A DNA stretch of 64,000 nt from Lewinellaceae bacterium (GTDB lineage: Bacteria > Bacteroidota > Bacteroidia > Chitinophagales > Saprospiraceae), in assembly GCA_020636355.1 (NCBI GenBank), contig JACJYB010000004.1:381956-445955 (forward strand), in the 5' to 3' direction. The number at the start of each line of letters is the position of its first letter. Positions within the stretch are counted from its first letter, which is position 1. The translations under genes and the position numbers were made by a program. Below, piece after piece: positions 25,652-34,013 of the stretch. A model generated the notes under the pieces. The model did no database searches, was not told the DNA's origin, and saw only the letters and a list, made by a program, of their open reading frames with translations.

Positions 25652-28369
25652 ATGACCATTAAAATGAAATCTATTACCATACTTTTTTCAATTACTTTTT
25701 TAATCACTGCCTATGCCGTGTCCGCCCAGGATTCCTGGATGCCGGAAGACATTTTAGGCACCGAGTCCGTCAGTGGCCTGATCTTTTCTCCGGACCATAC
25801 GATGATGGCCTGGACCAAACGCAAAATGATCAAGAAAAAAGATCGCTATGGTTCAGACGTCTATTTAACCCGATTGTCGGTCCTTGAGAACGGTAAACCC
25901 GTAACCATTCAAATGACGCAGGGAGAAGAGAGTAACTACTCCCCATTATTTTCCAGGGACGGTAAATACCTCTATTTTTTATCCTCCCGCGAAGAGGGAA
26001 ACAAACTATGGCGCTTCAATCTACTGGGCGGTGAACCCGAAGAAATCCAGACCTTCAAAGAAGGGATCAGCAGCATCTCGTGGATCGACAGCAGTACCTT
26101 GGCACTCGTTTCCCAGGATGGTAAAACCCTCTACGAAACTCAGAATGAGGAAAAAAAGGATAATGTCGTGGTGGTCGAAGACTCTGTCCATTGGGACATC
26201 GATCGTGTTTATTCCTTTGATTTGAAAACAAAAATTCAAAAACGACTTACCACCAACCAATATCCGGTATCCAATGCGACCATTTCTCAAGATGGCAAAT
26301 GGATGATCACCTCATTAATCCGCAGCCGGCATTATGGAAGCGACCAGCATCCTGATCCCTGGTATTTTCTGCACGACCTATCCGCCGGAACCAGTGAGCG
26401 CATCCTGACGGATCACCAGGTCAATGGCAATTTCCAGTTTACGCCCGATCATCAGGGATTTTATTTCACTTCTCTACGATCCTCGGATATGGAGTGGAAT
26501 GGGTCCGGTGTTCGGGACATCTATTATTTTGACCTGTCTGGCCGTCAGGTTACGCAAGTTCCTCTGGAATGGTCCAATGACTCCGAAGGGGATTATGCCG
26601 TAGCCGGACCCGGAATATTGGTATCCTTACCCAACGGAGCCACCAATAAACTGGCATATTATCGAAAGCAAAGCTCTTCCTGGTCCCGGCAAATACTTGA
26701 TTTTGGAGCAATGAATGACCATGTCGATGTACAGGCACTCTCCGAAGACGGAACGAAGATGGCTTATTCCTATTCAACAGCATCCAAACTACCTGAATAC
26801 TATTTAGCCGATCTGCTCGATACGAACGGGCAATTACTGAATAGCAAACCAATGGAGTGGATCCGCCTGAACGATGGTCTGCGTAAGAAAGGAACTACCC
26901 AATCGGAAGTGATGACCTGGAAAGGCTATAACGACGATGTAGTAGATGGTATCCTGTATTACCCCCGTGATTATCAGCCGGGCAGAGCTTATCCGCTGAT
27001 GGTGGCGATCCATGGAGGCCCGACAGGTGTTGATATGGATGCCTGGCGGGAACGATGGTCCTATTACCCCCAAATCCTGGCACAAAAAGGAGCTTTCATC
27101 CTTATGCCGAATTATCACGGTTCATCGAATCATGGCCTGGCCTTTATCGAATCCATCAAAAGAAATTACTATACCCCCGAGCTGGCCGACATTACCAGGG
27201 GTATTGACATGCTGGTGTCGGAAGGCAAAGTACATCGAGATTCGCTGGGTGCCATGGGCTGGTCCAATGGCGCGATTCTGACGACCATGCTTACCGTACG
27301 ATATCCCGATATGTTCAGGGTGGCGTGTGCCGGAGCTGGAGATGTCAACTGGACCTCAGATTTCGGAACTTGTTCGTTCGGGGTATCGTTTGACGAAAGT
27401 TATTTTGGCGGGGCACCCTGGGATGATGTTGACGGCAAGTGGTACAATGAGACATACATTGCTCAGTCGCCGCTGTTTGAAATCGAAAAAATCCGCACAC
27501 CCACTTTGATATTTCATGGAAGTGAAGACCGTTCGGTACCCCGTGATCAGGGTTGGGAATACTACCGGGGTCTGCAACAGGTGGGCAAAGCACCTGTACG
27601 CTTTCTATGGTTCCCGGGTCAACCACACGGCCTGCAAAAGATCACGCACCAACTGCGGAAAATGAATGAAGAGATCACCTGGATCGAAACCTACCTGTGG
27701 GGGAAAAAGTCCGATAAAAATGAAGCATTCAAAGAAGGAAGTCCGCTGGACCTTGCCCTGAAAAAGCAAAAAGCCGACCAGCAGGATGGAGTAATCGGGA
27801 CCATGTTGGACAAAACCCTGGTACCTGAAGTGGTGACTGCTTTTTCAGACTCCATCGCAATTGGTCGCTTTGAGGTTACCAATGCTCAATTTCAGGCGTT
27901 TGATTCCAAATATCAATTTCCTGCAAGCCAGGCTAATTTTCCTGCTGTGGTGACCATTTCGCAGGCCAAATATTACCTCTTATGGCTCATCAAGTTATCC
28001 GGAAAATCGTACCGGCTGCCGGTTGAGGAAGAAGCTAAGGCATTGCAGAAAAAAGCCATTGCCATTGGCGCCAAGGAAAATACGCTTAACTATTGGGCTG
28101 GTTACGACATCACGCCCGCTGACGTGCAACGCTTACAGTCCAAACTGGAAAGCTACTCGGGGACCTGGTACAAAGAAGTTGGTTCGTTCCCTGCGGTGAA
28201 AATCGGAAAAGCCGAAATCTATGACCTCGGAGGAAATGCTGCCGAGTATTTCGGACGTACCGGTATGACCTATGGTTTTGATGTTAAAGACTACGTAGAC
28301 CCCAATGAACCTGCCGTTCCGGTAAAGCGGGAAAAGGCCGGATTCCGGGTCGTGCTGGACTTGAAATAA
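25652..28369 (+). CDS. S9-family serine peptidase with C-terminal FGE/sulfatase-modifying-factor-like domain
   Basis: The 905-residue protein has a signal peptide (ITILFSITFLITAYAVSAQ), an N-terminal beta-propeller (residues about 25-400) and an alpha/beta-hydrolase peptidase domain. The nucleophile serine lies in GWSNG, the Asp in HGSEDRSVP and the His in PGQPHG, so it is a prolyl-oligopeptidase/DPP-like exported enzyme. From about residue 735 the sequence changes to a formylglycine-generating-enzyme-like fold: IGRFEVTNAQFQAF, YRLPVEEEAKAL, YDLGGNAAEYFG and GFRVVLDLK. The catalytic cysteines of true FGE are not seen. This fusion is unusual; the tail may be a binding module. Confidence 0.85.
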   Translation: MTIKMKSITILFSITFLITAYAVSAQDSWMPEDILGTESVSGLIFSPDHTMMAWTKRKMIKKKDRYGSDVYLTRLSVLENGKPVTIQMTQGEESNYSPLFSRDGKYLYFLSSREEGNKLWRFNLLGGEPEEIQTFKEGISSISWIDSSTLALVSQDGKTLYETQNEEKKDNVVVVEDSVHWDIDRVYSFDLKTKIQKRLTTNQYPVSNATISQDGKWMITSLIRSRHYGSDQHPDPWYFLHDLSAGTSERILTDHQVNGNFQFTPDHQGFYFTSLRSSDMEWNGSGVRDIYYFDLSGRQVTQVPLEWSNDSEGDYAVAGPGILVSLPNGATNKLAYYRKQSSSWSRQILDFGAMNDHVDVQALSEDGTKMAYSYSTASKLPEYYLADLLDTNGQLLNSKPMEWIRLNDGLRKKGTTQSEVMTWKGYNDDVVDGILYYPRDYQPGRAYPLMVAIHGGPTGVDMDAWRERWSYYPQILAQKGAFILMPNYHGSSNHGLAFIESIKRNYYTPELADITRGIDMLVSEGKVHRDSLGAMGWSNGAILTTMLTVRYPDMFRVACAGAGDVNWTSDFGTCSFGVSFDESYFGGAPWDDVDGKWYNETYIAQSPLFEIEKIRTPTLIFHGSEDRSVPRDQGWEYYRGLQQVGKAPVRFLWFPGQPHGLQKITHQLRKMNEEITWIETYLWGKKSDKNEAFKEGSPLDLALKKQKADQQDGVIGTMLDKTLVPEVVTAFSDSIAIGRFEVTNAQFQAFDSKYQFPASQANFPAVVTISQAKYYLLWLIKLSGKSYRLPVEEEAKALQKKAIAIGAKENTLNYWAGYDITPADVQRLQSKLESYSGTWYKEVGSFPAVKIGKAEIYDLGGNAAEYFGRTGMTYGFDVKDYVDPNEPAVPVKREKAGFRVVLDLK

Positions 28370-28945
28370 TCAGTTCCGGTAGAGATTTGTGTCTTTGAGG
28401 TAGGCAAACACGGCGTCCGGCACCATATACTGCACAGATTTACCGGAGCGAATGCATTGCCGGATAAAGCTTGCCGAGATATCCAGGAGGGGGGCTTCAG
28501 CCATCGTCACACGGGGATGGCTTACCAATGGGCCCGGATCAATATTTGGCCGGCTGTATACATATATGTGATGATGCGCCAGGATCTGCTCGTAGTTTTT
28601 CCATTTCGGTAAACTGGCGAGATTATCGCCTCCCATGATCAGGCAAAACTCATGTTCGGGATATTTTTCGTGCAGGTAGGTTAGCGTATCGATGGTGTAG
28701 GACGGTTTGGGGAGATTAAATTCAATATTCGAAGCACGCAAATGGAGATGGTCTCCAATGGCGAGATGAACCAGATGGAGCCGATCGTAGTCGTTCGCAA
28801 GGGTATCTTTTTTCTTGAAAGGATTCTGGGGAGAAACAATGATCCAAACCTGTTCCAGATCCGTATATTCCGCCATATAATGAGCGATGATCATGTGACC
28901 GGTATGGACAGGATTAAAGGATCCGAAGAATAAACCGACTTTCAT
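28370..28945 (-). CDS. nadD: Nicotinate-nucleotide adenylyltransferase
   Basis: The 191-residue protein carries the nucleotidyltransferase motif GLFFGSFNPVHTGH at the N-terminus, the HxGH-type active site of NadD. The ISASFIRQCIRSG block corresponds to the ISxxxIR motif. It transfers AMP from ATP to nicotinate mononucleotide, making deamido-NAD in NAD biosynthesis. The gene is convergent with the S9 peptidase gene, with stop codons adjacent, and lies 7 bp downstream of dnaN on the same strand, so dnaN and nadD are probably co-transcribed. Confidence 0.95.
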   Translation of the reverse strand: MKVGLFFGSFNPVHTGHMIIAHYMAEYTDLEQVWIIVSPQNPFKKKDTLANDYDRLHLVHLAIGDHLHLRASNIEFNLPKPSYTIDTLTYLHEKYPEHEFCLIMGGDNLASLPKWKNYEQILAHHHIYVYSRPNIDPGPLVSHPRVTMAEAPLLDISASFIRQCIRSGKSVQYMVPDAVFAYLKDTNLYRN

Positions 28946-28952
28946 ACCGGCT

Positions 28953-30068
28953 CTATTGATTGAGCATCACCGGCATTACCAACATTGTAATTTCTTCATT
29001 ATCATCCTGAACGCCGGGCAGAAGCAGACCAGCACGGTTGGGGCTTGACAGTTCCATCCGTACATCGTCGCCATGCAGCACTCCCAACATTTCAATCAGG
29101 AATTTTGCATTAAATCCAATGATGATCGGATCACCCTCATACGTGCAGCTCATCTGTTCGGTAGCTTCATTGGAGAAATCCAGGTCCTGAGCAGAAATAT
29201 TGAGGCTTCCCTCGTTGATTTTAAGGATAACCTGATTGGTCGTCTTGTTGGAATAGATTACGATCCGCCGGAGAGAATTGAGAAAATCACCGCGGTGAAC
29301 CGAGAGGTTGAACGGATTATTTGCTGGAATGACGCCATTGTAATCGGGATATTTGGCATCAATCAAACGACAGACCAGCTTGGTATGATCGGTATCAAAA
29401 AACGCATGGGAGCGGTTGAATGAGACGACCACGTCTCCGCCGGAAGGCAGGATATTCTTTAACAGGGTACACGCTTTTTTGGGTAGAATAAATGATTGCG
29501 ATACATCGCTGGTGATGTTGTGCAAGGAGTATTTTACCAGCTTATGCGCATCGGTTGCCACAAATGTTACCTTGTTGAAGTCCACCTGAACCAAAACACC
29601 GGTCATCGCCAGGCGCATCTCGTCATTGCTGGTGGCAAACAAGGTGTTGGCTATAGCATGGGTGATTACCGAGGCATCAAGCGTGATGGAGTCTTCCTCC
29701 GAAGCGCTGGCAATTTTAGGAAAGTCATCCGGGTTATCCCCTGCCATTTTGTATTTACCGTAAGAAGAGGTAAGCTCGATGCCGAAATTTTCTTCATCTA
29801 CATAAAGCGTGATGGGTTGTTCCGGGAGCGCTTTTAGCGTATCCAACAGGATCTTTGCCGGTATGGCGACCACACCATTTTCCTCTCCTGTTACATCTAT
29901 GGTTGCGGTTATAGAGGTTTCCAAGTCGGTCGAGGCGACGGTTAACCGATCCCCTTCCAGCGTAAAGAGGAAGTCTTCCAGGATAGGAAGGACCGGATTA
30001 GAACCTACGGCTCCACTGGTCTTTTGCAATACTTTTAGCAGAGTTGCCGAGGATACACTGAATTTCAT
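28953..30068 (-). CDS. dnaN: DNA polymerase III beta subunit, sliding clamp
   Basis: The 371-residue protein is the ring-shaped processivity clamp. The N-terminus MKFSVSSATLLKVLQKTSGAV and the three repeated clamp domains are typical; the C-terminus ends in a TMLVMPVMLNQ-like strand. The start was placed at the ATG at 30068 rather than an upstream codon at 30110, because similarity begins here and a -7 promoter element overlaps the extra codons. It is not next to dnaA here, as is common in Bacteroidota. Confidence 0.96.
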   Translation of the reverse strand: MKFSVSSATLLKVLQKTSGAVGSNPVLPILEDFLFTLEGDRLTVASTDLETSITATIDVTGEENGVVAIPAKILLDTLKALPEQPITLYVDEENFGIELTSSYGKYKMAGDNPDDFPKIASASEEDSITLDASVITHAIANTLFATSNDEMRLAMTGVLVQVDFNKVTFVATDAHKLVKYSLHNITSDVSQSFILPKKACTLLKNILPSGGDVVVSFNRSHAFFDTDHTKLVCRLIDAKYPDYNGVIPANNPFNLSVHRGDFLNSLRRIVIYSNKTTNQVILKINEGSLNISAQDLDFSNEATEQMSCTYEGDPIIIGFNAKFLIEMLGVLHGDDVRMELSSPNRAGLLLPGVQDDNEEITMLVMPVMLNQ

Positions 30069-30096
30069 ATTACACCGATTAATAAACTTTCCGTCA

Positions 30097-30104
30097 CAAA
30101 AATA
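30097..30104 (-). promoter_or_regulatory. Possible -7 element of the dnaN promoter
   Basis: On the minus strand TATTTTTG matches TAnnTTTG. Transcription would begin near 30090, which excludes the longer reading-frame start at 30110 and supports the ATG at 30068. The upstream TTG is not at ideal spacing. Confidence 0.35.
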
Positions 30105-30191
30105 ATCCATCTCAACTTATTTCCTAATCAATAAGTCCCGGGTTACCATGGACAAATCGTATTTTGCGGCCGCTTCCAATTCTATGTTTCC

Positions 30192-31448
30192 TTGAAGTCA
30201 AAAGCTCAAATACACGCTGTCGATTCCTTGGCATTGCCTTCGGTTATCGAAGGCCACCTTTCAAATGGCATTCCCTATGCCTTTGTTCCTGCGCCTTATC
30301 CCGGACCTTGCAAGATTGAATTAAATTTTCTGGCAGGAAGGCCTCAGGAATCCGTAAGGCTTAGTGCGTATGCGGCAAACAGTCTGCTTAGTGAGCGTAC
30401 CACCCGTTATACCGGACCTCAAATCGCCCAGCGCATTGACTATTACGGCGCTTCTTTACAACCATCGGCCAGTTTTGACATAGGCACCCTGCAATTATTG
30501 GGTACCGAACGCCACCTTGACCGGTTGGTCCCTCTGTTGATCCATTGTGCTCGTGAAGCTGTGTTCCGCGAGGAAGATCTGCAGCTTTTCACTGATTCTC
30601 ACATTCAGGATTTAAGTGTAGACCTGGAACAAACTGACGCTGTATCATACCGGGTCCTGACCGCTTTACTTTTCGGTGAAGATCATCCCTATGGGTACAA
30701 CAGCACGGCAGAACTCTACCGGGCGCTCACCACCTCGTCCCTGAAGCATTTTCACCGGGATTTTTACCTCAACCGGGCTCCGCAAATCCTGATTATGGGT
30801 AGCGATCTCAGAAAAATACTCAAACGGCTGGAGCAACATACCGAAGGATGGCCGTTCCTTCCCTGGGATGCAGAAATTCCTCCCCTGCCTCAAGCATTTG
30901 AATCTGAAGTCACCCAGTCGGTTAGCGGCAAATCACAAACATCCATAAAGATCGGTCGTATCTGGCCGGGAATTCATCATCCGGATCATCCTGGACTACT
31001 GATCCTGAATACGCTTGTTGGCGGTTATTTTGGTTCGCGGCTGGTACAGCAAATCCGGGAAAAGAAAGGATATACCTATAATATTTACAGCGCTTACGAT
31101 AATTACCGTTTTGCTTCATTTTTCTACATCGGGTGTGAATCCAGTCACCGGAAAGCAGGTCTGGCAAAAGCACAGATTCACCAGGAATTGGACCGACTGA
31201 AGCACGAACTGGTTCCGGACAGTGAGTTGAGAATGATCAAAAATTATCTTGCCGGTCAACTTTCTTCCCAATTAGACAATGCCCTGATGGTGTCGGATTG
31301 GTTGCGCCAATCCCTGACGGAGGGATCCGATTGGCGGGGAACTTCACACTTGTTGGAACAGCTTTTGAGTATCACACCCCGAGATATTCAGGATCTGGCT
31401 CAGCAGTATTTGGATACCAAGACCTTAACTTCCGTCATCGTAGGTTAA
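30192..31448 (+). CDS. M16-family peptidase homologue lacking the zinc-binding motif
   Basis: The 418-residue protein, from a TTG start, has the two-lobed M16 (insulinase/pitrilysin) layout. The first lobe runs to about residue 190 (FHRDFYLNRAPQILIMGSDL) and the second includes the R/Y-containing substrate region (GSRLVQQIREKKGYTYNIYSA). At the place where active members carry HxxEH it reads SAYAANSLLSERTT, so zinc binding and catalysis are not expected. In other systems such subunits pair with an active M16 partner; none is adjacent here. It may be a non-catalytic chaperone-like subunit. Confidence 0.8.
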   Translation: MKSKAQIHAVDSLALPSVIEGHLSNGIPYAFVPAPYPGPCKIELNFLAGRPQESVRLSAYAANSLLSERTTRYTGPQIAQRIDYYGASLQPSASFDIGTLQLLGTERHLDRLVPLLIHCAREAVFREEDLQLFTDSHIQDLSVDLEQTDAVSYRVLTALLFGEDHPYGYNSTAELYRALTTSSLKHFHRDFYLNRAPQILIMGSDLRKILKRLEQHTEGWPFLPWDAEIPPLPQAFESEVTQSVSGKSQTSIKIGRIWPGIHHPDHPGLLILNTLVGGYFGSRLVQQIREKKGYTYNIYSAYDNYRFASFFYIGCESSHRKAGLAKAQIHQELDRLKHELVPDSELRMIKNYLAGQLSSQLDNALMVSDWLRQSLTEGSDWRGTSHLLEQLLSITPRDIQDLAQQYLDTKTLTSVIVG

Positions 31449-31605
31449 GCCTGAGAAAATAATTACCTTGCGCCCTGATCCATGGACTTGAGTCAAACGA
31501 CTTTACGTATAATTTTCTCTTAAAGCATAAGGTATCAGTGTTGTTTATCTAACTTCACGTGATTTTTTATAAAAACGAACGTTTTTCGAGTCCTTACATT
31601 TAGCA

Positions 31606-31613
31606 TAGTTTTG
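31606..31613 (+). promoter_or_regulatory. Possible -7 element of the mre operon
   Basis: TAGTTTTG fits TAnnTTTG and lies 8 bp before the mreB ATG at 31622, implying a very short or leaderless transcript. The upstream half-site is poor (TTTTTC), and an alternative promoter further up in the 173-bp gap cannot be excluded. Confidence 0.3.
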
Positions 31614-31621
31614 CATTTGAG

Positions 31622-32653
31622 ATGAAGTGGTTAAACTTTTTTTCGCAGGAATTAGCAATTGACCTTGGAACGGCCAATACCCTGATCATTCACGATGATG
31701 AGATCGTAGTGGACGAGCCATCCATTGTTGCCATAAACCGGAAAACCGGTCAGACCATTGCGGTGGGTACCCGGGCCATGCAAATGCATGAAAAAACCCA
31801 TGAAAACATTAAAACGGTCCGGCCACTTAAAGACGGGGTCATTGCCGACTTCCAGGCGGCAGAAAGTCTGATCGAAGGTTTGATCAATATGATTGGCAAC
31901 CGGCGGCGGTTTTTTACCCATCTCAAAATGGTGATTTGTATCCCTTCTGGCATTACGGAAGTGGAAAAACGGGCTGTATTTGATTCGGCAGATCACGTTG
32001 ATTCCAAAGAAACATATTTGATCCACGAACCCATGGCCGCTGCCCTGGGTATTGGTCTGGACGTAGAAGAACCGGAAGGTAACCTGATCGTCGACATTGG
32101 CGGCGGTACCACCGAAATTGCAGTGATTGCCCTTTCCGGTATTGTTTGTGATCAGTCCATACGTACGGCCGGTGATGAATTCAGCACCGATATCATGAAT
32201 TACATGAAGCGTGCGCACAACATCCTGATCGGAGAACGTACTGCCGAACTATTGAAAATAAAGGTTGGTTCTGCACTGGAGCATCTTGAAACCCCTCCGG
32301 ATGACTTTGCAGTCAATGGGCGGGATTTGATGACCGGTATTCCCCGTCAAATTACCGTTTCTTACACCGAGATCGCTTCCGCACTGGACGAATCCATCTC
32401 AAAAATTGAAGAAGCCATCCTCAAAGCGCTGGAAAGCACACCTCCGGAATTGGCTTCGGACATCTACAAGAGAGGCCTTTACCTGACCGGAGGAGGTGCG
32501 TTATTACGTGGCTTGGATAAAAGGATATCCGCCAAGACCAAGCTTCCTGTTCATATTGCTTCAGAGCCTTTGCGGGCAGTGGTTAAGGGAACGGGCATCG
32601 CCTTGAAAAACACACACCGTTTTTCATTTCTCATCGATCGAAAGAGCGTATAA
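31622..32653 (+). CDS. mreB: Rod shape-determining protein MreB
   Basis: The 343-residue protein is an actin-like ATPase. The phosphate-1 motif AIDLGTANTLI, the phosphate-2 motif VDIGGGTTEIAVI and the adenosine-binding TGGGALLRGLDKR are all present at family positions. It polymerises under the membrane and organises the elongasome for lateral wall synthesis. It heads the mreBCD-mrdA cluster and is intact, indicating rod-type growth. Confidence 0.97.
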   Translation: MKWLNFFSQELAIDLGTANTLIIHDDEIVVDEPSIVAINRKTGQTIAVGTRAMQMHEKTHENIKTVRPLKDGVIADFQAAESLIEGLINMIGNRRRFFTHLKMVICIPSGITEVEKRAVFDSADHVDSKETYLIHEPMAAALGIGLDVEEPEGNLIVDIGGGTTEIAVIALSGIVCDQSIRTAGDEFSTDIMNYMKRAHNILIGERTAELLKIKVGSALEHLETPPDDFAVNGRDLMTGIPRQITVSYTEIASALDESISKIEEAILKALESTPPELASDIYKRGLYLTGGGALLRGLDKRISAKTKLPVHIASEPLRAVVKGTGIALKNTHRFSFLIDRKSV

Positions 32654-32665
32654 TGGGCAATTATC

Positions 32666-33500
32666 ATGCAGCAATTCTTTGCGATCCTTGTTAAATATTC
32701 CGCATTTTTTCTCTTTCGCTCTGCTGGAACTCCTCTGTTTTTATCTGATCATTCAATACAATCAGAATCAACGGGACATATTTTTGAATTCATCCAATTT
32801 ATTTACCGGTACCCTGGCCCGGAAATACAACGATGTGGTTACTGTATTAAGACTACCCAAAGTATTGGACAGCATCCAGTTGGAGAATGCCCGACTTAAG
32901 GCTTCACTCAAAGAAAATCTATACGTACAGAACGACAGCGCTACCCGGGTGCAGGATTCCGTTTACCTCCAGCAATATGCTTTTATTCCTGCCCGGGTCG
33001 TCAGTAACAGCATAACCCTTCATAACAACATACTTACCCTGGATAAAGGATCCACTTCCGGGGTAGAGCAGGACATGGGTGTCATTATGCCTAATGGGGT
33101 AGTGGGTGTGGTCGATCAGGTGGGCAAATATTATGCAACGGTTATTTCCTTATTAAACAGCAAGTCCAATACATCTGTCGCGCTGAAACGCAACGGTTAT
33201 TTTGGCAATCTGGTCTGGAACGATTCCGATCCATTGCATATGAGTCTGGAGGCCATTCCCAAACACGTGCGGGTCGAACGCGGAGATACATTGATAACAA
33301 CCGGCTATTCTGCGATCTATCCTTCCGGAATCGTAGTAGGAACAGTAGAATCTGCCACCCTGGAACCAGGCAATAACTTTTATACCATCACAGTCCTGTT
33401 GAATAACGATTTGGCCAATGTGCAATACGTAATGATCGTAAAGAACCTGTTGAAGGAAGACCGTCAGGAAACGGAAAAGGAGGGAAGCCATGACCAATGA
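32666..33500 (+). CDS. mreC: Rod shape-determining protein MreC, apparent frameshift at residue 16
   Basis: The expected MreC N-terminus (MQQFFAILVKYSAFF) is encoded from the ATG at 32666, but the rest of the protein (ALLELLCFYLIIQYNQ onward, with the membrane helix, coiled coil and beta domain) is in the +1 frame. The break coincides with a run of six T at 32705-32710. With five T the two parts join cleanly as SAFFSFALLELLCF. It could be a sequencing or assembly error, a real mutation or slippage-dependent expression. The downstream frame has only a TTG start at 32679. MreC is a periplasmic scaffold of the elongasome. Confidence 0.88.
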
Positions 33501-34008
33501 CATCTTGCGGTACATCGGCAGGATCATCCTGCTGACCTTATTGCAGGTGCTGATCTTCAAGCAATTGCATTTCCCTCTGGGTACCTTTAATTACATTCAT
33601 GTGCTGGTTTATCCTTATGCCATTATTACGTTGCCTATCCGGATACCTCGCAATCTGCTGATCCTGATCGCCTTTGCTATGGGGATGACCATTGATGTAT
33701 TTTACAATAGCATCGGGGTTCATACCAGCGCACTTGTGTTCACTGCTTTTATCCGGGCTCATATTCTAAACATGCTGGAACCTCGCGGTGGATACAATGT
33801 GAATGCCAGTCCTACCCGTTATTATCTGGGTATGAATTGGTTTATCCGGTACCTGGCTATCATGATTGCGCTTCATGTCGTATTTTATGTCAGCATGGAG
33901 GTATTTACTTTTGTTTACATCCAGGAGATTATTCTGAAGTCGATCTTCAGCTTCATCTTCTCAATGGTCTTTATCTTACTGTATCAATTCTTATTTAATC
34001 CAAAATAG
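33490..34008 (+). CDS. mreD: Rod shape-determining protein MreD
   Basis: The 172-residue hydrophobic protein has about five membrane helices (IIRYI-type start ILRYIGRIILLTLLQVLIF, then ILIAFAMGMTIDVFYNSIGVHTSALVF split over two segments). The position after mreC with an 11-bp overlap and the short hydrophobic profile are typical of MreD, the least conserved elongasome member. It links MreC to the synthetic enzymes in the inner membrane. Confidence 0.82.
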   Translation: MTNDILRYIGRIILLTLLQVLIFKQLHFPLGTFNYIHVLVYPYAIITLPIRIPRNLLILIAFAMGMTIDVFYNSIGVHTSALVFTAFIRAHILNMLEPRGGYNVNASPTRYYLGMNWFIRYLAIMIALHVVFYVSMEVFTFVYIQEIILKSIFSFIFSMVFILLYQFLFNPK

Positions 34009-34013
34009 TTGCT

